Position numbers and translations under genes: made by a program | DNA from: Brachyspira murdochii DSM 12563 | GTDB lineage: Bacteria; Spirochaetota; Brachyspiria; Brachyspirales; Brachyspiraceae | Direction: 5' to 3' | DNA length: 64,000 bases | Assembly: GCF_000092845.1 (NCBI RefSeq) | Contig: NC_014150.1 | Span: 248,001-312,000, forward strand | The notes under the pieces: generated by a model | The model's input: only the letters and a program-made list of their open reading frames with translations | Told to the model about the DNA's origin: nothing | Database searches by the model: none | In this document: in pieces, positions 48,228 to 56,423 of the stretch | Numbering within the stretch: position 1 is the first letter of the stretch | Layout of the letters: the number at the start of each line of letters is the position of its first letter

Positions 48228-49115
48228 TTATCTTCTTCTCTTAACAAAAAACTTCATAACTTCAGTAACATAATCGCTTGAAGTATCTAAAACTATTTTT
48301 TCTATAGAATTTTTTTTAAGGAAATTAAGCCTATCTTCCATAATGTTGTTTTGTTCATTAAAATACTCTTCTCTTATTCGTTTATTAGACATATCAAAGT
48401 AAACATAATCTTCATTTTCCAAATCGGATAATACTAAAGTGCCTCCCAAATTAGGAAGATTATATTCCAAATCATCATTAACCAAGCATACAATAAAATC
48501 ATGACGTTTTCTTGTAATATCTATTTCTTTTTTTGGTAAATCAGCACAAGCATCTGTTACTAAAAATGTTATGCTGTCTCTTTTTTGTATTCGGTTAAAA
48601 TATTCTAAGGCACTTGCTATATTTGTATTTGCACTTTTAGGTTCAAACTCTATAAGTTCTCTTATTATTCTAAGTACATGATTTCTGCCTTTATTCAAAG
48701 GAATAAATTTTTCTACTGTGTCGGTAAATATTAAAAGACCAACTTTATCATTATTTTTCAAAGCTGAAAAACCAAGCAAGGCACTAAGCTCTACAATCAG
48801 ATTATGCTTTGTCTTTGTAAATCCAAAATCAGTAGAAGCAGAAAAATCAGCAAGTATTATAACACTTAATTCTCTCTCTTCTCTGAAACGTTTAATAAAA
48901 GGCTCATTATATCTCGCACTCACCTTCCAATCCATAGTCCTAACATCATCGCCTACAGTATATTTTCTCACCTCATCAAACTCTATACCATGTCCCTTAA
49001 AAGCAGAATGATACTGCCCTGCAAAATATGAGTTAACTATTTTTGAAGTTTTTATCTCTATTTGTCTTACTGACTTTAACAGTTCAGAAGTTGTCATATT
49101 ATTATTTGTAAACAT
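48228..49115 (-). CDS. DUF58 domain protein
   Basis: A 295-residue DUF58/VWA-like protein. It has the family segment GIEFDEVRKYTVGDDVRTMDW followed by a MIDAS-like DFSASTDFG. Such genes usually accompany MoxR ATPases and VWA proteins, but none is adjacent here. An upstream TTG (49169) would extend it by 18 residues, but that codon lies inside a long palindrome. ATG at 49115, with AGG 7 nt upstream, is preferred. Confidence 0.85.
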   Translation of the reverse strand: MFTNNNMTTSELLKSVRQIEIKTSKIVNSYFAGQYHSAFKGHGIEFDEVRKYTVGDDVRTMDWKVSARYNEPFIKRFREERELSVIILADFSASTDFGFTKTKHNLIVELSALLGFSALKNNDKVGLLIFTDTVEKFIPLNKGRNHVLRIIRELIEFEPKSANTNIASALEYFNRIQKRDSITFLVTDACADLPKKEIDITRKRHDFIVCLVNDDLEYNLPNLGGTLVLSDLENEDYVYFDMSNKRIREEYFNEQNNIMEDRLNFLKKNSIEKIVLDTSSDYVTEVMKFFVKRRR

Positions 49116-49136
49116 ATATAACCTATTTATTAAATA

Positions 49137-49176
49137 TTTTTTATTGACTAATATTATATTATTAGTCAATAAAAAA
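49137..49176. promoter_or_regulatory. 40-bp perfect palindrome upstream of the DUF58 gene
   Basis: Arms of 17 nt (TTTTTTATTGACTAATA) are perfect inverted repeats around a 6-nt loop TTATAT. The outer runs are T then A in both orientations, the opposite of a terminator, so an operator or RNA hairpin in the DUF58 leader is more likely. Confidence 0.55.
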
Positions 49177-49231
49177 CAATACTATGAGTTTTATAAAGCA
49201 TTATCATTTTGTAATAAAAATACATAAAAAA

Positions 49232-50380
49232 CTACTTAGCTCCATTAGCCTTTAAAAAATCAACCATCTCTTCCTGTTCTTTTTCTTGAGCCATTATCAA
49301 AGCAGTTTTTCCATTATTTGCTTTATGATTAATATCCGCACCAGCATCAAGCAAAACCTGAGCCATTTCAATATTTCCTTTTATAGCAGCCCCCATTAAT
49401 GGAGTGTATCCCTCTTTAGTAGAAAAATCTATATCAGCACCAGCATCAATAAGTGCCTCTACAATAAATATATGATCCTCTATTGCAGAAACTATTAAAG
49501 GATTATAGCCTACATTATCAGCTCTGTTAATATCGGCATTAGCTTTTATAAGCTCTTTTACCACATCACTATGTCCGTCTATACATGCAGCCAATATTGG
49601 AGTAGTTCCGTCATCAGCATATATATTTACATCAGCATTATTTTTTATTAGTTCTCTAACAGCATCTATCTTTCCAAATCTGGAAGCATATATCAAGGCA
49701 CTGCCGCCATTAGAGCCTTTTTCATTTATATTAGCCCCAGCTTTAATTAACTCTATTACTATTGATGCATCGCCTATGATAGAGCCCATCATCAAAGCAG
49801 TATCTCCGAAATTATTTTTTTGATTAACATCACAGCCTAATTTTATTAACTCTTTTACAATGGAAGAATAACCGCTGTCAGAAGCTACCATAAGCGGAGT
49901 GCTGCCGTTAATATCTTTTATATTTATATCCGCCTTAGCATCAACAAGCATTCTAAATACAGATAAATCTCCTTTTACACAAGCCCACATCAAAGCAGTC
50001 CAACCGTCTTTATTCTTAAGATTCAAATCTGCACCGCTTGATATAAGTTCTCTTACAGTACTGTTATTTCCTTCAAGAACTGCTGCCATTATTGGCGTAT
50101 TTCCAAAACTGTTTCCCATATTAATATCAGCTCCGTTTGATAAAAGTTCTTTAACTATTTTTTCATATCCTAAAAGTGATGCCCATATTAAAGGAGTATT
50201 ACCTTCAGTATCTTTTATATTAATATCAGCTCCATCTTCTATTAGTTTCTTTAAGTTATTAATATCATTGTTGGCAACAGCTTTTATTATTGGTATATTA
50301 ACAGGAGGCTCCTGCTCCTCTTGAGAATACAAAATATTTAAAGATAAAATAAAAATTATAAATATAAGCCTTCTTAACAT
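49232..50380 (-). CDS. Secreted ankyrin-repeat protein
   Basis: A 382-residue exported protein. A signal peptide (MLRRLIFIIFILSLNILYS) is followed by a short acidic stretch. From about residue 28 to 380 there are about ten 33-residue ankyrin repeats with the T(P/A)L..A...G...V..L...GAD(I/V)N pattern. Ankyrin arrays bind proteins; the periplasm or surface is the expected location. The partner is unknown. It is on the same strand as the DUF58 gene but separated from it by the long palindrome. Confidence 0.92.
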   Translation of the reverse strand: MLRRLIFIIFILSLNILYSQEEQEPPVNIPIIKAVANNDINNLKKLIEDGADINIKDTEGNTPLIWASLLGYEKIVKELLSNGADINMGNSFGNTPIMAAVLEGNNSTVRELISSGADLNLKNKDGWTALMWACVKGDLSVFRMLVDAKADINIKDINGSTPLMVASDSGYSSIVKELIKLGCDVNQKNNFGDTALMMGSIIGDASIVIELIKAGANINEKGSNGGSALIYASRFGKIDAVRELIKNNADVNIYADDGTTPILAACIDGHSDVVKELIKANADINRADNVGYNPLIVSAIEDHIFIVEALIDAGADIDFSTKEGYTPLMGAAIKGNIEMAQVLLDAGADINHKANNGKTALIMAQEKEQEEMVDFLKANGAK

Positions 50381-50481
50381 AATTCATTCCAAAATAAGAT
50401 ATATCTCATTATAACATACATGAAATATTATTATAATCATCGAATATACAATTTTTTTATTTTTTATATAAAAATTACATA

Positions 50482-50510
50482 TTGACAATAATACGTATAC
50501 GTATTATATT
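50482..50510 (+). promoter_or_regulatory. Consensus promoter with palindromic operator in its spacer
   Basis: TTGACA (50482-50487), a 17-nt spacer and TATATT (50505-50510). A perfect 20-bp palindrome (50488-50507), half-site ATAATACGTA, fills the spacer and the first bases of the -10 box. A bound dimer would block RNA polymerase. The MarR gene downstream is the natural candidate regulator. Confidence 0.75.
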
Positions 50511-50545
50511 TAAGTATAAATTTTATTAGCAGGAGGTAAAAATTA

Positions 50546-51376
50546 ATGAGGCTATTACAAAAAACTTGTTTAATTTTCTTAATATTGCTTTTTTCACTAT
50601 CTGCAGCCGAAAAAACACCAATGGATTATCTAAATGACAATACTCCTCTAAAGCCTGCAAAAGTATTTGATAATGTATACTGCATAGGCTCTGTAAGTGT
50701 TGTTGCTTGGGTAATAAATACTTCTGACGGTCTTATACTTATAGATTCTATGTGGGACGACAGAGATGCGAAACTTATAGAAGAAGGCATTAAAGGCTTT
50801 GGATTAGACCCTAAAAACTTAAAATACATAATACTAAGTCATGGTCATGGAGATCATTATGGCGGAGCTAAATATTTAAGAGAAAAATACGGTGCTAAAG
50901 TTGTATTAACAAAAACAGATGAAGATCTAATGTACAATTTAAACACCGGAGCCAATTCTCCTAGATCCCCAAAAACTAAAGTTGATATATACTCAAAAGA
51001 TAAAGATATAATAACTTTGGGGGACATTAGTATAACTATATTAGAAACACCGGGGCATACTGCCGGATGTACTTCTTTTATATTTCCTGTAAAATTCAGA
51101 GGAAAAGAATATACTGCCGTACTTTGGGGAGGAACTGGGCTTCCAAAAGAAAAAGAATTAATATCAGAATATAAAAAATCAGCAGAATATTTCAAAAAAG
51201 AAGCTCTGTCAAGAGATGCAAGAGTTTCTCTAACTGCACATTTATTTGCTGATAACGGATATGCCAATTTAGAAAAAGTAGGAAATTTAAAAAGCGGTGA
51301 AGAAAATCCATTTATTATGTCAAAAGAAAATATGGAAAAATATTTAAACTCGTTAATAGAAAGAGCTAAACAATAA
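50546..51376 (+). CDS. Secreted metallo-beta-lactamase-fold hydrolase
   Basis: A 276-residue exported protein with a signal peptide to about residue 21. The MBL-fold zinc motif is His99-Gly-His101-Gly-Asp103-His104, followed by His in TPGHTAGCTSF and a last His in LTAHLF. The order matches subclass B3-like enzymes, but many such proteins are not lactamases. A strong AGGAGG lies 10 nt before the ATG. Promoter and operator are at 50482-50510, terminator at 51412. Beta-lactam hydrolysis is possible but unproven. Confidence 0.85.
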   Translation: MRLLQKTCLIFLILLFSLSAAEKTPMDYLNDNTPLKPAKVFDNVYCIGSVSVVAWVINTSDGLILIDSMWDDRDAKLIEEGIKGFGLDPKNLKYIILSHGHGDHYGGAKYLREKYGAKVVLTKTDEDLMYNLNTGANSPRSPKTKVDIYSKDKDIITLGDISITILETPGHTAGCTSFIFPVKFRGKEYTAVLWGGTGLPKEKELISEYKKSAEYFKKEALSRDARVSLTAHLFADNGYANLEKVGNLKSGEENPFIMSKENMEKYLNSLIERAKQ

Positions 51377-51411
51377 TTAATAACATTAGTTATTAACAAA
51401 AAATAAATTAT

Positions 51412-51445
51412 ATGCTATCATAGTAAAATATGATAGCATTTTTTA
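51412..51445 (+). terminator. Terminator between MBL and MarR genes
   Basis: ATGCTATCATA pairs perfectly with TATGATAGCAT over GTAAAA, followed by six T. It ends only 4 nt before the MarR gene's AAGGAG. A second perfect 8-bp inverted repeat (TTAATAAC/GTTATTAA) lies at 51377-51396. Confidence 0.8.
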
Positions 51446-51460
51446 TATAAGGAGCATAAT

Positions 51461-51877
51461 ATTAATAATATAGGATACGATGTTTGTTATACTGCAAGAA
51501 AAATATATCAGTATATAGGCAGACAAATAATTGATTTTGATATTACACCCGAACAGCTAATAGTATTAAAAGAACTTGCTAAAGAAGAAGGAATATCTCA
51601 AAAAGAACTCTCAATAAGATTAGATAAAGATCAAAACACAGTCAAAGCTATGATAGATAAATTAGAAGCGAAATCTTTTATAGAAAGAAGAGAAAATAAA
51701 CTAGATAAAAGAGCTTTTTCACTATTTCTTACACAAAAAGCAAAAAAAGAACTTCCAATCATAGAAAACTATGAGAGTAAAGTATTAGAAACAATAGTAA
51801 AAGAACTAAGTACAGAAGATACTGATAAATTTATAAAAATATTAGAAAGAATCAGAAGCAATATATCAAACGTATAA
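51461..51877 (+). CDS. MarR family regulator, apparent ATT start
   Basis: The open frame 51461-51877 encodes a full-size 138-residue MarR protein: helix 1 (NIGYDVCYTARKIYQYIG), winged helix (TPEQLIVLKELAKEEGISQK, LDKDQNTVKAMIDKLEAKSF, RENKLDKRAFSLFLT) and the C-terminal dimer helix. No ATG, GTG or TTG lies at the right place; the first in-frame ATG (51650) is inside the wing. AAGGAG sits 6 nt before an ATT, so ATT initiation (as in infC) is the best reading. A damaged start codon is the alternative. It probably regulates the upstream MBL gene. Confidence 0.75.
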   Translation: MNNIGYDVCYTARKIYQYIGRQIIDFDITPEQLIVLKELAKEEGISQKELSIRLDKDQNTVKAMIDKLEAKSFIERRENKLDKRAFSLFLTQKAKKELPIIENYESKVLETIVKELSTEDTDKFIKILERIRSNISNV

Positions 51878-51914
51878 AGGCAAAAGATAAATGATTTATC
51901 CCTTGCCTATAATA

Positions 51915-52289
51915 TTACTGCTGAAACAGTACAGCTTTAAAGTTTCTTCCTATATTTTCTGCAACCTCATAATATTTATTGGCTGCCTTTTCTTCAAAAA
52001 CTTCGTTTAAACATTCTTTAAACAAATCAAGCCAAGTATCAAATAATTTAATATCAAAAGGAAGCAAATTAATATGCGGCTGAACCGGATTTCCCATATA
52101 AAGTCTTTTATTTAGAAGCATAGTTTTCCAAAATTTAGCTATTTTTTCTTTATGTCTTTCCCAAGATTCATCATCTATACCAACAGCACCGTTAAATATA
52201 GGTCCCAAGTCTTTATGAACTCTTATTCTTGCATAGAATATGTCCATTAATTTTTCTATTCCTTCATCATTTATTTCAGTATATTTCAT
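51915..52289 (-). CDS. Truncated hemoglobin, group III
   Basis: A 124-residue heme protein of the group III (P) family. It has Tyr19 in the DIFYARIR helix, the DLGPIFNGAVG segment, FWKTMLL with Trp54 and a proximal His72 in GNPVQPHINLLP. Roles in oxygen or nitric oxide chemistry are plausible in an aerotolerant anaerobe. A TTG-initiated frame extends 12 residues further (52325), but the ATG at 52289 has AGGA 10 nt upstream and fits the family start. Confidence 0.88.
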   Translation of the reverse strand: MKYTEINDEGIEKLMDIFYARIRVHKDLGPIFNGAVGIDDESWERHKEKIAKFWKTMLLNKRLYMGNPVQPHINLLPFDIKLFDTWLDLFKECLNEVFEEKAANKYYEVAENIGRNFKAVLFQQ

Positions 52290-52424
52290 AATAAATTGTC
52301 CTAATAATTTTATTTTTCCTTTCAATTATATAAAAAGTAATAAAAAAATACAATTATACTTTCCAATTTTTTTATACTTTTTTAACCTTAATCAATAATA
52401 TAAAATTTTTTTAATAACTAAATT

Positions 52425-52457
52425 CAAAAAAATACGGGGAACAACTAGTTCCCCGCA
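52425..52457 (-). terminator. Terminator after hbd
   Basis: On the minus strand TGCGGGGAAC pairs with GTTCCCCGTA (one G-T wobble) over TAGTT, followed by seven T. It closes the hbd transcript 38 nt past its stop. Confidence 0.88.
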
Positions 52458-52494
52458 TTAATTCTTAACATAAATAAACAAAAATACTATTTAA

Positions 52495-53337
52495 TTATTT
52501 TTTAGAATAATCATAAAAACCTTTACCAGTTTTTTGACCAAGTAATCCTCCGCGAACCATTTTTCTAAGCAAAGCACTAGGTCTGTATTTAGGATCTCCT
52601 GTTTCTTTTTGAAGAACTTCCATAATAGCAAGTACTATATCAAGACCGATTAAATCTCCTAAAGCAAGAGGACCCATTGGGTGATTAGCACCTAATTTCA
52701 TAGCATTGTCAATACCTTCAGCAGAAGCAATACCCATAGAATATAATTCAATACCTTCATTAATCATAGGAACAAGTATGCGGTTAACAACAAAACCAGC
52801 AGTTTCATTAACTTCTACTGGAGTTTTACCTATTTCTTCAGATATTTTGATAACTTTTTCAACAACATCTCTAGGAGTATTAAGACCGGAAATAACTTCA
52901 ACCAATTTCATAACAGGAGCAGGATTGAAGAAGTGCATACCAACAATTGGTCTTCCAATACCAGCACCTATTTCAGTAATAGAAAGAGATGAAGTATTAG
53001 AAGAGAATATACAATCTGGTTTACAAATTTCATGTAATTCTTTGAAAGTTGTTTTTTTAACTTCTAAATTTTCAAAAGCAGCTTCAACTATTAAATCTGC
53101 ATCTTTACAAATATCTTTAAGACCAGTAGTAATTTTAGCTAAAATCTTATCAGCATCAGCCTGCTGCATTTTACCTTTAGCTACTCTTCCAGCAAAACTT
53201 TTAGCAATTCTATCTTTACCGCCTGCAGCAAATTCCTCTTTTATATCGCATAAATAAACTTCATAACCTTCTGTTTGAGCAAAAGCTTGTGCTATACCAG
53301 AACCCATAGCACCAGCACCAATTACACCTACTTTCAT
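52495..53337 (-). CDS. hbd: 3-hydroxybutyryl-CoA dehydrogenase
   Basis: Reduces acetoacetyl-CoA to 3-hydroxybutyryl-CoA in the butyrate pathway. The 280-residue product has the Rossmann motif GAGAMG (residues 7-12), [12 protein letters not shown], the [15 protein letters not shown] active-site block with the catalytic His, and the C-terminal dimer domain with [16 protein letters not shown]. It follows crt by 109 nt on the same strand. AAGGAG precedes the ATG. Confidence 0.96.
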   Translation of the reverse strand: MKVGVIGAGAMGSGIAQAFAQTEGYEVYLCDIKEEFAAGGKDRIAKSFAGRVAKGKMQQADADKILAKITTGLKDICKDADLIVEAAFENLEVKKTTFKELHEICKPDCIFSSNTSSLSITEIGAGIGRPIVGMHFFNPAPVMKLVEVISGLNTPRDVVEKVIKISEEIGKTPVEVNETAGFVVNRILVPMINEGIELYSMGIASAEGIDNAMKLGANHPMGPLALGDLIGLDIVLAIMEVLQKETGDPKYRPSALLRKMVRGGLLGQKTGKGFYDYSKK

Positions 53338-53446
53338 TTTTTAACTCCTTAATTTTAAAAATTATTATTTTTTTATAGATGACAAATATAAATTTATTTA
53401 AAAATGTATTATGTCATTATTATATATTAATTTGCAAATTAAACTA

Positions 53447-54223
53447 TTATTTATTAACAAATTTTTCTACTTTTCTTTTTTCTAAGAAAGCCTTCATACC
53501 TTCTTTTTGGTCTTCTGTTTCAAAACAGCTTCCAAACAATTTTTCTTCTATAACAATAGCTTTATCCATATCAACTTGTAAGCCTTCATTAATAGCTTTT
53601 TTACTATTTCTTACAGCTATAGGAGCAGCAGCAGCTATTGAAGAAGCTAATTTTTCTGCAGCTGCCATAAGTTCAGCTTGAGGATAAACAGCATTAACAA
53701 GTCCTATTCTTAAAGCCTCATCAGCTTTTATATTTTTAGCAGAATAAATCATTTGTTTAGCCATTCCAACACCTACTATTCTAGCAAGTCTTTGAGTACC
53801 GCCGAAACCCGGAGTAATACCAAGACCAACTTCTGGCTGACCGAATAAAGCATTATCAGAACATATACGAATATCACAGCTCATAGCTATTTCGCATCCG
53901 CCGCCCAAAGCAAAACCATTGACAGCAGCTATTACTGGTATAGGGAATGTTTCAATTTTTCTAAATATATCATTACCTTTTTTACCAAAAGCCTCACCTT
54001 CCGCCTTAGTAGATGTACTCATTTGAGATATATCAGCACCTGCTACAAATGATTTCTCACCTGCTCCAGTTAATATTAAACATCTTATATTATTAAGATC
54101 AACACTGTCAAAAGTCTTTTCTATTTCATCTAACACTTGAGAGTTTAAGGCATTAAGAGCTTTTTCTCTGCTGATAGTAATAATACCAATCATACCTTTC
54201 TCTTCATATTTAACGAATTCCAT
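53447..54223 (-). CDS. crt: Enoyl-CoA hydratase (crotonase)
   Basis: Interconverts 3-hydroxybutyryl-CoA and crotonyl-CoA. The 258-residue crotonase-fold protein has AGADISQM, the oxyanion-hole segment AVNGFALGGGCEIAMSCD and GITPGFGGTQRLAR. With hbd and thlA it makes the first half of butyrate synthesis; bcd and etfAB are not in the window. AAAGGAG is 6 nt before the ATG. The tandem hairpin array begins about 20 nt upstream of the start, so array RNA, if made, would lead directly into crt. Confidence 0.95.
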   Translation of the reverse strand: MEFVKYEEKGMIGIITISREKALNALNSQVLDEIEKTFDSVDLNNIRCLILTGAGEKSFVAGADISQMSTSTKAEGEAFGKKGNDIFRKIETFPIPVIAAVNGFALGGGCEIAMSCDIRICSDNALFGQPEVGLGITPGFGGTQRLARIVGVGMAKQMIYSAKNIKADEALRIGLVNAVYPQAELMAAAEKLASSIAAAAPIAVRNSKKAINEGLQVDMDKAIVIEEKLFGSCFETEDQKEGMKAFLEKRKVEKFVNK

Positions 54224-54244
54224 TAATTTCTCCTTTTATTGCTA

Positions 54245-54678
54245 GTGATAAACTCGCCTACAAATAGCTTATAACTTACTTCGTCAGTTATAAGCTGCTC
54301 GTTTATCACATTATATTGCTAGTGATAAACTCGCCTACAAATAGCTTATAACTTCCTTCGTCAGTTACAAGCTGATCGTTTATCACATTATATTGCTAGT
54401 GATAAACTCGCCTACAAATAGCTTATAACTTCCTTTGTCAGTTATAAGCTGCTCGTTTATCACATGTATTGCTAGTGATAAACTCGCCTACAAATAGCTT
54501 ATAACTTCCTTCGTCAGTTACAAGCTGATCGTTTATCACATGTATTGCTAGTGATAAACTCGCCTACAAATAGCTTATAACTTCCTTCGTCAGTTACAAG
54601 CTGATCGTTTATCACATGTATTGCTAGTGATAAACTAACATATGAATACTTTATCAGTTATAATTACTTATTTATCAC
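54245..54678 (-). repeat. Six-copy tandem array of nested hairpins between thlA and crt
   Basis: Units start at 54245, 54322, 54399, 54475, 54551 and 54627 (period 76-77 bp). Each is a 65-bp palindrome: outer stem GTGATAAAC/GTTTATCAC, inner stem GCTTATAACT/AGTTATAAGC. The sixth is degenerate (52 bp). Units 2, 4 and 5 have AGTTACAAGC; on the minus strand this leaves a G-U wobble, on the plus strand an A-C mismatch. Selection for minus-strand RNA folding is inferred. Connectors read ATTGCTA with small changes. Confidence 0.9.
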
Positions 54679-54729
54679 TTTAAAATTACTACTACTGAAT
54701 AATTTTTTATCAGCAATAATAAAATAATT

Positions 54730-54774
54730 TTTCATATAGCCATGTCTTAAAATATAAAACACGACTATATGAAA
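54730..54774 (-). terminator. Hairpin/terminator after thlA
   Basis: On the minus strand TTTCATATAGTCGTGT pairs with ACATGGCTATATGAAA (two wobbles), followed by AATTATTTTATT, about 85 nt past the thlA stop. It could end thlA transcripts before the hairpin array; the loose T-run allows read-through. Confidence 0.6.
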
Positions 54775-54859
54775 TCTAATAACCTTAATTTGATAAGGCT
54801 ATCTCATTAAAAAAATCAAACCCATAACACTTAATTTTATAAAAAATAACCAAATATCA

Positions 54860-56047
54860 TTATTCTCTTTCTACAATAGTAGCACAGCCCATACCGCCGC
54901 CGATACAAAGAGTAGCAAGTCCTCTTTTAGCATTTTTAGCTTCCATTTCATGAAGTAATGTAACTAAAATTCTGCAGCCTGAAGCACCTACTGGGTGTCC
55001 TAGAGCTATAGCTCCTCCGTTAGGGTTAAGCTGTTTTTCAACATCAATGCCCAATTCTTTACCAACAGCAACTGACTGAGCAGCAAAAGCTTCGTTAGAT
55101 TCAATAATATCGAAGTCTTTAATAGTTAAACCTGTTTTAGCCATTAATTTTTTAGTAGCAGCAACTGGTCCGATACCCATAATTCTAGGTTCAACACCGC
55201 CTAAACCGCCTGCAATCCAAGTAGCCATAGGTTTAATACCTAATTCTTTAGCTTTTTCTTCGCTCATTACTACCACAGCAGCAGCTCCGTCATTAATACT
55301 AGAAGCATTACCTGCTGTTACTCTTCCGCCGTCTGGTTTAAAAGCTGGTTTTAATTTAGCTAAAGTTTCTACTGTAGTACCAGGTCTAGGACCTTCGTCT
55401 TTATCTACAACTACTTCGCCTTTTTTAGTTTTTACTGTTACTGGAACTATTTCTTTTTTGAAAGCACCAGATTCTTGAGCTTTAACTGCTTTTTGCTGAG
55501 AATTAGCAGCAAATGCATCTAATTCTTCTCTTGTAAGTTTCCAATCATCACAGATATTTTCTGCTGTTATACCCATATGATAGTTATTGAATGCATCCCA
55601 AAGAGCATCATTAACCATAGTATCAATAATAGTGTCATTACCCATTCTGTATCCGTAACGTGCTTTTTTAAGTGCATAAGGAGCTAATGACATATTTTCT
55701 GTACCGCCTGCTACTACTATATCAGCATTTCCTGCAGCTATCATATTAGCAGCAACATTAACTGCATCAAGTCCAGAACCGCAAACTACATTAAGGGTCA
55801 TAGCTGGTACTTCCACTGGCAAGCCTGCTTTTATAGAACATTGACGAGCAACATTCTGACCTTGTGAAGCCTGTATAACACAACCCATATATACCATATC
55901 AACTTGATTTGGAGCTATTTTAGCTCTATTTAAAGCTTCTTTTATTACTATTGCACCAAGTTCAGCTGCTGGAACTGTACTTAAAGCTCCGCCCATACTT
56001 CCTATTGCTGTACGGCAGGCACTAGCTATTACTATTTTTCTAGACAT
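54860..56047 (-). CDS. thlA: Acetyl-CoA acetyltransferase (thiolase)
   Basis: Condenses two acetyl-CoA to acetoacetyl-CoA. The 395-residue product has the nucleophile Cys89 ([12 protein letters not shown]), His351 in GHPVGASG and Cys381 in CIGGGMG. The ATG at 56047 with TTGGAG upstream is preferred. A TTG five codons earlier overlaps that ribosome-binding site, and the family usually starts at MSRKIVI-like sequence. It is separated from crt by 636 nt with a hairpin and the repeat array. Confidence 0.95.
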   Translation of the reverse strand: MSRKIVIASACRTAIGSMGGALSTVPAAELGAIVIKEALNRAKIAPNQVDMVYMGCVIQASQGQNVARQCSIKAGLPVEVPAMTLNVVCGSGLDAVNVAANMIAAGNADIVVAGGTENMSLAPYALKKARYGYRMGNDTIIDTMVNDALWDAFNNYHMGITAENICDDWKLTREELDAFAANSQQKAVKAQESGAFKKEIVPVTVKTKKGEVVVDKDEGPRPGTTVETLAKLKPAFKPDGGRVTAGNASSINDGAAAVVVMSEEKAKELGIKPMATWIAGGLGGVEPRIMGIGPVAATKKLMAKTGLTIKDFDIIESNEAFAAQSVAVGKELGIDVEKQLNPNGGAIALGHPVGASGCRILVTLLHEMEAKNAKRGLATLCIGGGMGCATIVERE

Positions 56048-56423
56048 AATTTTAATCTCCAAAGAATTATTAATTTTTATGCATTTCTATTTATAATATT
56101 AATGCGTTGCTTTTAGTATAATACATTTTTTTATCAATTTCAATTAAATATTACAAATTTTTATTATACCTAACTATAGTATATTATCTGCTTGTAAATT
56201 TACTATAAAAATTATATAATTGATATAATATACTGCTTAAAAATAAACCGAATAATAAATATAATATATACATTAAACAACAAAAAAAGATATAATAATT
56301 TGTTACCAGTTACATTAAACTGTAAATGATAAACAAATAATAAACATTATTTTTATATATTGAAAAATACATATATAAAAATATTATTTCTTTTATTTTA
56401 TTTTATGATAAAATATAAAAACT
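56048..56423. other. Divergent promoter region thlA/mutL
   Basis: 376 nt of AT-rich DNA between divergent genes. GGAG for thlA lies at its right edge. No gene, strong palindrome or clear consensus promoter is seen; several TATAAT-like boxes occur by chance in such composition. Confidence 0.4.

Noticed and set aside
49116-49169. N-terminal extension of the DUF58 protein from a TTG
   Set aside because: The extra codons run through the long palindrome and no ribosome-binding site precedes the TTG; the ATG at 49115 is better placed.
54245-54678. CRISPR array
   Set aside because: Units are contiguous near-identical palindromes of 65 bp with short constant connectors. There are no unique spacers and no cas genes nearby.
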